DNA of 35,414 nt, from contig MEKR01000112.1 of NCBI GenBank assembly GCA_001767035.1, forward strand, positions 1 through 35,414, read 5' to 3'. Position numbers and translations under genes: made by a program. The notes below the pieces were generated by a model. That model searched no databases and was not told the DNA's origin. It worked only from the letters and a program-made list of their open reading frames with translations. Shown piece after piece: positions 30,678 through 35,414 of this stretch (positions within the stretch are counted from its first letter, which is position 1; every line of letters begins with the position of its first letter). The DNA is from Acidobacteria bacterium RIFCSPLOWO2_02_FULL_61_28 (GTDB taxonomy: Bacteria > Acidobacteriota > Terriglobia > 2-12-FULL-54-10).

Positions 30678-33600
30678 ATGGAACATCCGGTGAAGGGCCT
30701 CCTGATGGAGATTGCGGAGGCCCCAGAGTTTCGGGAGATGGTTCGCGCGCTCGAACGCCGGGCGCCAGGGAGAGAATCGTCTGCGCCGTCCGTGACCGTC
30801 TCCGGGTTGACCGCGGCCGCGAAGACCCTCTACGCGGTCCTGCTGCGACGGGCGCTCGGCAAGCCGCTGCTCTACGTGGCCCGGTCCAACCGCGACGCGG
30901 AGCAGGTCCTGGATGCCATGGAAACCTGGGCGCGCTGGTTCGGCGAACCGCCGCCGGTCTGGATTCCGGCGCACGACATCCGGCCTTATCAGGGTCTCTC
31001 CCCGCACGCCGACATCAGCGAGAAACGGGCGCTGGGGCTGGGGAAGCTCGCCGCGGGCCAGGCGTCGCTGGCCGTGCTGCCCATTGGGGCGGCGGCGGCG
31101 CGCCTGGAATCTCCCGAATTTTACCGCAGCCTGGCCCGGCCCGTCCGCCGGGGCGATGCGCTTGCCCTGGAAGACCTGCTCGAACACCTGGAGACGGTCG
31201 GCTATCTGCGTCACGATCCGGTCGAGATGGTGGGGCAATTCTCGCTCCGGGGCGGCATCCTGGATGTCTATTCTCCCGAGGCGCGGCGTCCGGTGCGGGT
31301 GGAGCTGTTTGGCGATGAAGTCGAGACCATCCGGGAATTCGACGTCAACACGCAGCGCTCGGTCGGGCCGCTCGGAAGCACGCTGCTTCTCCCCCTCACG
31401 GAATTCCCGCTGCGCCAGGACCTTCTGACGGAACTCGCGGCTCGCAGCAGCGGCTCGGAGACAGAAATTTTCACCCCCGGCGAGCCTTTCCCCGGATGGG
31501 AATTCCAGGTCCCGCTCCTCACCCCTTTGTCGAGCACATTACTTGACCTGTCGGAGCAAGCCGTCCTGTTTTTCGACGAGCCGCAGGAACTCCGAAAGGA
31601 AATCGAACGCCTGTGGTCGCTTCTTGAACCCGAATTCGCGCAAGCGCAGCGCAACGGAGAGACTTGCCTCTCGCCCGATCACTTCTATCTCCGCTGGGAG
31701 GAACTGGCCGCACTCTGCGCGGGCCGGTCTGTGGTGAATGCGGAAGAGCTGGCGTTGGTCCACGCGTCGTCTTCCGCTACGGTTTCGTTTGATTTTGCGA
31801 CCCAACCGGCTCCCCGGTTTCATGGGAATCTCGCGTTGTGTCTGGCGGAAATCGAAAACCGGCTGCGGGAGCAGTATAGGGTGCTGTTGCTGACCACCGG
31901 GACGGGAGAGACCGACCGCCTGGCCGAGCTTCTGGCGGAGCGCCGGATTCCGTTCCAGCGCGCCGAGCGGCCTGGTCTCCGAAGCCCTGGCGCGGGGGGG
32001 CAGGGAAGCCTCTCCTGGGAAGCAATCGTGCCCGGCGATCCGGCCATCCCTTCCTGCTGGATCGGACAGGGCGCCGCGCCGCACGGCCTCATCATCCCGG
32101 CAAGGCTCATTCTGATCCTCGGAAATCAGGACCTGTTTGAAACCAGCGAGGCCGCGGCCCGGCCGGTGCGCCCCCGCTCGAAGATTTCGACGTTCCTTTC
32201 CGACTTCCGCGATTTGCGCGCCGGCGACTACATTGTTCACGTCGAGCACGGCATCGGGTGCTACCGGGGATTAAGGGAGATCGCGCACGAGGGCGTGCCG
32301 ATGGAATTCATGGAACTCGAATACCAGGACGCCGCGCGCCTGTACGTGCCGCTGGCCCGCCTCGACCTGGTGCAGAAATACCGGGGGCTGGAGGGATCCC
32401 GTCCGGCGCTCGACCGTCTGGGCGGCGCTTCCTGGGGGCGCACCAAGGCGCGCGTCCGCAAGTCCATGGAGGAAATGGCGGGAGAACTTCTGAAGCTCTA
32501 CGCCGAGCGCGAGACGGCGAGCGGCACGGCTTTTCCCGGCGACGACCACTGGCAGCAAGAGTTCTCTGCCGCGTTTGAGTACGAGGAAACCCCGGACCAG
32601 CAGACGGCCATCGAGGAGGTCCGGCGCGACATGGAGAAACCGGCGCCGATGGACCGCCTGATCTGCGGCGACGTCGGTTACGGCAAGACCGAAGTGGCGA
32701 TGCGGGCGGCCTTCCGCGTCGCCACGCACAACCGGCAGGCGGCCGTCCTCACGCCCACGACGGTTCTGGCGTTCCAGCATTACGAGACCTTCCGCGGGCG
32801 CTTTGCCGCGTTCCCGATCCGGATCGAGATGCTGAGCCGCTTCCGCACCGCCGCCCAGCAAAAGGCCGTGCTGCGGGACCTCGAGTCCGGCAAAGTGGAC
32901 ATCGTAATCGGAACACACCGGCTGCTCTCGAAAGACGTTGTGTTTCATGACCTGGGACTGGTGGTCGTGGATGAAGAGCAGCGGTTCGGCGTGCGGCATA
33001 AGGAGCGGCTGAAGGAGATGAAGAAATCCGTGGATGTCCTCTCGCTCTCGGCCACGCCCATCCCGCGCACGCTGCACATGGGGCTGGTGGGCCTGCGCAA
33101 CATGTCGCTGATCGAGACGCCGCCCCGGGACCGCCTGGCCATCCAGACCACCGTGGCCCCGTTCAGCGAGGGGATCGTCAAAACGGCGATTGAGCAAGAG
33201 CTGGAACGCGGCGGACAGGTCTATTTCGTCCACAACCGGGTACACTCGCTTCCCGGCATCGTCGCCCGAATTCAAGAACTCGTTCCCCACGCCCGCATTG
33301 CGATGGCTCACGGTCAAATGAACGAGCGACAACTCGAGCGGGTGATGCTGGGGTTCCTGCGGCATGAAACAAACGTCCTCGCGGCGACGACGATCATTGA
33401 GAACGGGCTCGATATTCCGCTGGTCAATACGATCGTTGTCAACCGGGCTGAACGGATGGGGTTGTCCGAGCTGTATCAATTGCGCGGCCGGGTGGGGCGC
33501 TCGAATCGCCGGGCCTATGCCTACCTGCTTGTTTCCGAAGAAGCCGAATTGTCGCCGGAGGCCCGCCGCCGTCTGAGCGCGCTCAAAGAGTTCAGCGAAC

Positions 33601-34199
33601 TCGGCTCCGGCTTTCGCGTGGCCGCGCTCGACATGGAGCTGCGGGGCGCCGGAAACCTTCTCGGACGGCAGCAGCACGGGCACGTCAATGCCGTCGGATT
33701 TGAACTCTACTGCCAGATGCTCGAGCGCGCCGTGCAGGAATTGCGCGGCGAAGAAACGCGGCCCGAATTGGCTCCCACCATTCAATTGGGCCTCGACATC
33801 CGTATTCCGCCGAGCTACATCCCGGAGGAGCATCAGCGGCTGCGGATGTACAAGGTCATCGGCTCGCTGCGCGCGCCCGAGGAGCGGACCCGCGCCGAGC
33901 AGGAACTCGAAGACCGCTACGGGCCGCTCCCGCCGCCGGTCCGCAACCTGCTCGATTACGCCACGCTCAAATCCGCCGCCGAACGGATGCGGATTCAATC
34001 CGTCGAACGGCGCAACGAGACGCTCTATATTCAGTTTCATCCCAGCGCCGCCGTGGACACCGACCGCCTGATGGATTTCCTCGGCCGGCATCCCGGCGTT
34101 CAGTTCAGCCCCTCCGGCTCCCTGCGCGTGCCGCTGCGCGGAACCGCACGAGGGGTGTTGCCGCAGGCGCGGGCGGTGCTGGAACAGTTGCAGGGGTAG
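30678..34199 (+). CDS. mfd: Transcription-repair coupling factor
   Basis: Mfd removes RNA polymerase stalled at DNA damage and recruits UvrA. The frame opens at 30612, but the first 22 codons translate the repeat array, so I take ATG 30678 (1,173 aa, normal length). An UvrB-like N-terminal module comes first (residues ~1-350; ETVGYLRHDPVEMVGQFSLR). It is followed by a CarD-like RNA-polymerase-binding domain (~515-590; AGDYIVHVEHGIGCYRGLRE). The translocase motor follows: Walker A GDVGYGKTEVA (~663), DEEQRFGVRHKE (~763), SATPIPRTL, and the TRG motif region up to QLRGRVGRSNRRAYAY. The C-terminal TRCF domain ends at EQLQG. No ribosome-binding site is visible because the leader is the repeat. The stop codon lies in the GTAGCCACGGCGAG hairpin element. 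Confidence 0.95.
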   Translation: MEHPVKGLLMEIAEAPEFREMVRALERRAPGRESSAPSVTVSGLTAAAKTLYAVLLRRALGKPLLYVARSNRDAEQVLDAMETWARWFGEPPPVWIPAHDIRPYQGLSPHADISEKRALGLGKLAAGQASLAVLPIGAAAARLESPEFYRSLARPVRRGDALALEDLLEHLETVGYLRHDPVEMVGQFSLRGGILDVYSPEARRPVRVELFGDEVETIREFDVNTQRSVGPLGSTLLLPLTEFPLRQDLLTELAARSSGSETEIFTPGEPFPGWEFQVPLLTPLSSTLLDLSEQAVLFFDEPQELRKEIERLWSLLEPEFAQAQRNGETCLSPDHFYLRWEELAALCAGRSVVNAEELALVHASSSATVSFDFATQPAPRFHGNLALCLAEIENRLREQYRVLLLTTGTGETDRLAELLAERRIPFQRAERPGLRSPGAGGQGSLSWEAIVPGDPAIPSCWIGQGAAPHGLIIPARLILILGNQDLFETSEAAARPVRPRSKISTFLSDFRDLRAGDYIVHVEHGIGCYRGLREIAHEGVPMEFMELEYQDAARLYVPLARLDLVQKYRGLEGSRPALDRLGGASWGRTKARVRKSMEEMAGELLKLYAERETASGTAFPGDDHWQQEFSAAFEYEETPDQQTAIEEVRRDMEKPAPMDRLICGDVGYGKTEVAMRAAFRVATHNRQAAVLTPTTVLAFQHYETFRGRFAAFPIRIEMLSRFRTAAQQKAVLRDLESGKVDIVIGTHRLLSKDVVFHDLGLVVVDEEQRFGVRHKERLKEMKKSVDVLSLSATPIPRTLHMGLVGLRNMSLIETPPRDRLAIQTTVAPFSEGIVKTAIEQELERGGQVYFVHNRVHSLPGIVARIQELVPHARIAMAHGQMNERQLERVMLGFLRHETNVLAATTIIENGLDIPLVNTIVVNRAERMGLSELYQLRGRVGRSNRRAYAYLLVSEEAELSPEARRRLSALKEFSELGSGFRVAALDMELRGAGNLLGRQQHGHVNAVGFELYCQMLERAVQELRGEETRPELAPTIQLGLDIRIPPSYIPEEHQRLRMYKVIGSLRAPEERTRAEQELEDRYGPLPPPVRNLLDYATLKSAAERMRIQSVERRNETLYIQFHPSAAVDTDRLMDFLGRHPGVQFSPSGSLRVPLRGTARGVLPQARAVLEQLQG

Positions 34200-34226
34200 C
34201 CACGGCGAGCGTTTCCCTCGCCGTGG
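34196..34226 (+). terminator. Terminator hairpin of mfd, GTAGCCACGGC family (copy 3)
   Basis: A perfect 10-base-pair stem (CCACGGCGAG 34200-34209 with CTCGCCGTGG 34217-34226, 7-base loop) followed by GCTTTTCCGTTT. The element begins with GTAG, whose TAG is the mfd stop codon. Confidence 0.8.
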
Positions 34227-34366
34227 GCTTTTCCGTTTCCCCGTTGTCTCTTTCAGCACGCAATGAGCGCGCTCACACGATACAAATTGACTGCCATTTT
34301 CCTGCCGTGATACTTTGGGCTTAGGAATCCTCGGAGTGGGGTGAATCGGAAAGAAGAGGAGTGATT

Positions 34367-35050
34367 GTGCTTGCGGTTTTGTTTCAAGTTTCGGCTCCGG
34401 GGAACATCTCCACCCTCATCGCGCAAACCGGCCTGGTTGCGAAGATCGTCCTGCTGATCCTGCTTTGTTTCTCTATTTTTTCCTGGGCCATCGTTTACGT
34501 GAAGTGGAGGCGGTTCCAGGCATTGCAAGTCCAAGGAGACCGGTTTCTCAAGGCATTTCGCAAGGCGCGCAAGCTCTCGGAACTCAATGTCGTGCTGGAG
34601 AATTTTCCGGCGAATCCGCTGCGAGCCGTCTTCGAGGCCGGCTACAAGGAACTCTGCGCGCAGGTGGGAAACCCCGGCGGACCGGTCAAGAACCTGAACG
34701 CCCTGACAAGAACATTGCAAATCGCCTCCAGCGAGCAACTGAGCCAGTTGGAACAGCACCTCGGTTGGCTCGCGACCACCGGCAGCGTCACGCCGTTCAT
34801 TGGGTTGTTCGGAACGGTTTGGGGAATCATGAATGCGTTTCTGGGACTGGGTTCGGCGGGAGTGGCCAGCCTGCGAGCGGTCGGCCCGGGGATTGCCGAG
34901 GCTCTGGTGGCCACGGCGGCAGGGCTGTTTGTGGCGATCCCGGCCGTCATCGCCTACAACCACTTTCTCGGCAGGGTCCGTGAAACGGCGAAAGGGCTGG
35001 ACAACTTTTCGCTGGAGTTCCTGAACGCGGCGGAACGGAACGTTTCCTGA
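34367..35050 (+). CDS. TolQ/ExbB (MotA/TolQ/ExbB proton channel) protein
   Basis: The 227-aa inner-membrane protein starts at GTG 34367 (AGGAG five bases upstream; GTG 34361 overlaps that site). It has three membrane helices: TGLVAKIVLLILLCFSIFSW near the N-terminus, and the pair WLATTGSVTPFIGLFGTVWG with AEALVATAAGLFVAIPAVIA. The GLFGTVWGIMNAF and ALVATAAGLFVAIPAV motifs are those of TolQ/ExbB. With TolR/ExbD it uses the proton gradient to drive TolA or TonB. The next gene is its partner. Whether it serves the Tol envelope system or TonB uptake is not settled; a Tol role is slightly favoured by position and length. Confidence 0.9.
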   Translation: MLAVLFQVSAPGNISTLIAQTGLVAKIVLLILLCFSIFSWAIVYVKWRRFQALQVQGDRFLKAFRKARKLSELNVVLENFPANPLRAVFEAGYKELCAQVGNPGGPVKNLNALTRTLQIASSEQLSQLEQHLGWLATTGSVTPFIGLFGTVWGIMNAFLGLGSAGVASLRAVGPGIAEALVATAAGLFVAIPAVIAYNHFLGRVRETAKGLDNFSLEFLNAAERNVS

Positions 35051-35169
35051 GCGGATGCGGGGCTAGGACGGCGCGCTGCGCGACCGGAAGTCCCGCCCCC
35101 CGTCCCGCAATGCGCGGCAACCTCAGCTACGGATCGCCGCATCGCAAGTTTTGTTAGGCGGAGGAACCG

Positions 35170-35414
35170 ATGGCATTTACCAACGCAGAAGGAAGAACGC
35201 AAACCGCGCTCTCGGACATCAACGTCACGCCCTTTGTGGACGTGCTGTTGGTGTTGCTCGTGATCTTTATGCTGACCGCTCCGATCCTGCAATCGGGGAT
35301 CGAGCTGGACGTGCCCCGGACGCGCACCGTGAAGGAGATTTCGCAGGAGAGGCTGGTGGTCAGCATTGACCGCGGACAACGCCTCTACCTGGGCACCGAC
35401 CCGGTGAACATTCA
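35170..35414 (+). CDS. TolR/ExbD biopolymer transport protein (partial, C-terminus beyond window)
   Basis: ATG 35170 follows GGAGGAACCG. The 81 visible codons read MAFTNAEGRTQTALSDINVT, then the membrane anchor PFVDVLLVLLVIFMLTAP, whose aspartate in PFVDV is the proton-carrying residue of the family. A periplasmic part follows (GIELDVPRTRT, LVVSIDRGQRLYLGTDPVNI). It partners the TolQ/ExbB protein 119 bases upstream; that gap holds no gene or recognised terminator. Confidence 0.92.
   Translation, partial: MAFTNAEGRTQTALSDINVTPFVDVLLVLLVIFMLTAPILQSGIELDVPRTRTVKEISQERLVVSIDRGQRLYLGTDPVNI

Noticed and set aside
32271-34259. A 662-aa minus-strand open frame opposite mfd.
   Set aside because: Shadow of mfd; composition rich in His/Arg/Gln as expected for antisense of a GC-rich gene.

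Overview
The window looks like a chromosomal stretch of a GC-rich Gram-negative soil-type bacterium, most likely an acidobacterium. This is inferred from an Oar-like TonB-dependent receptor with an N-terminal carboxypeptidase-regulatory domain, a soluble PQQ dehydrogenase of the glucose-dehydrogenase type, DUF2911 and 'VPYA..AGDA..LGG' secreted proteins, a TolQ/TolR pair, and many short intergenic repeats. No 16S or other marker allows a firmer placement.

Layout. 1-3.5 kb (mostly minus strand): a JAMM metalloprotease (cut by the window edge) behind a CysM-type cysteine synthase, a hypothetical protein, a P-loop kinase and a secreted protein. 3.7-8 kb: two secreted proteins, a LysR regulator with a likely operator, and PurU. 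8.1-13.2 kb: a TonB-dependent receptor gene split by a complete 1,922-bp IS1595-family (ISXO2-like) transposon with 8-bp target duplications. Besides the transposase it carries a 33-aa basic protein, a three-helix membrane protein and, on the other strand, a 90-aa proline-rich protein with three LPxRxPE repeats. Removing the insert and one target copy restores a 1,015-codon reading frame exactly. 13.2-15.4 kb: a tight three-gene operon of a sterol/prenyl-type methyltransferase, a 72-aa protein resembling a RiPP leader, and a divergent class I terpene synthase. This is the best candidate for an undescribed biosynthetic system. 15.5-18.1 kb: PQQ dehydrogenase and a small secreted protein. 18.1-18.3 kb: a composite palindromic repeat. 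18.4-27.9 kb: quinone oxidoreductase, parvulin isomerase, CDF transporter, RelE-type toxin-antitoxin, a 1,037-aa flavin/iron-sulfur oxidoreductase riddled with repeat-derived inserts, a cysteine-less thioredoxin-fold protein, an XRE regulator and HemL. 28.1-30.5 kb: tRNA-Asp with its terminator, a DUF6680 protein, a DUF2911 protein and HigBA. 30.6-35.4 kb: Mfd with its terminator, then TolQ/ExbB and the start of TolR/ExbD.

Across the whole window there are several families of short repeats. The most striking are arrays with a unit of exactly seven bases but different sequences (AGTGACG, CTGACTY, TTCCCTG, GAATTCC types). They lie between genes, form inverted pairs, and run into coding regions, where they supply C-terminal tails (kinase, HemL) or linkers (flavoprotein). 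A second family (core CTCAGGGCAGGC) sits inside two genes, and a hairpin family (GTAGCCACGGCGAG) even supplies the mfd stop codon.
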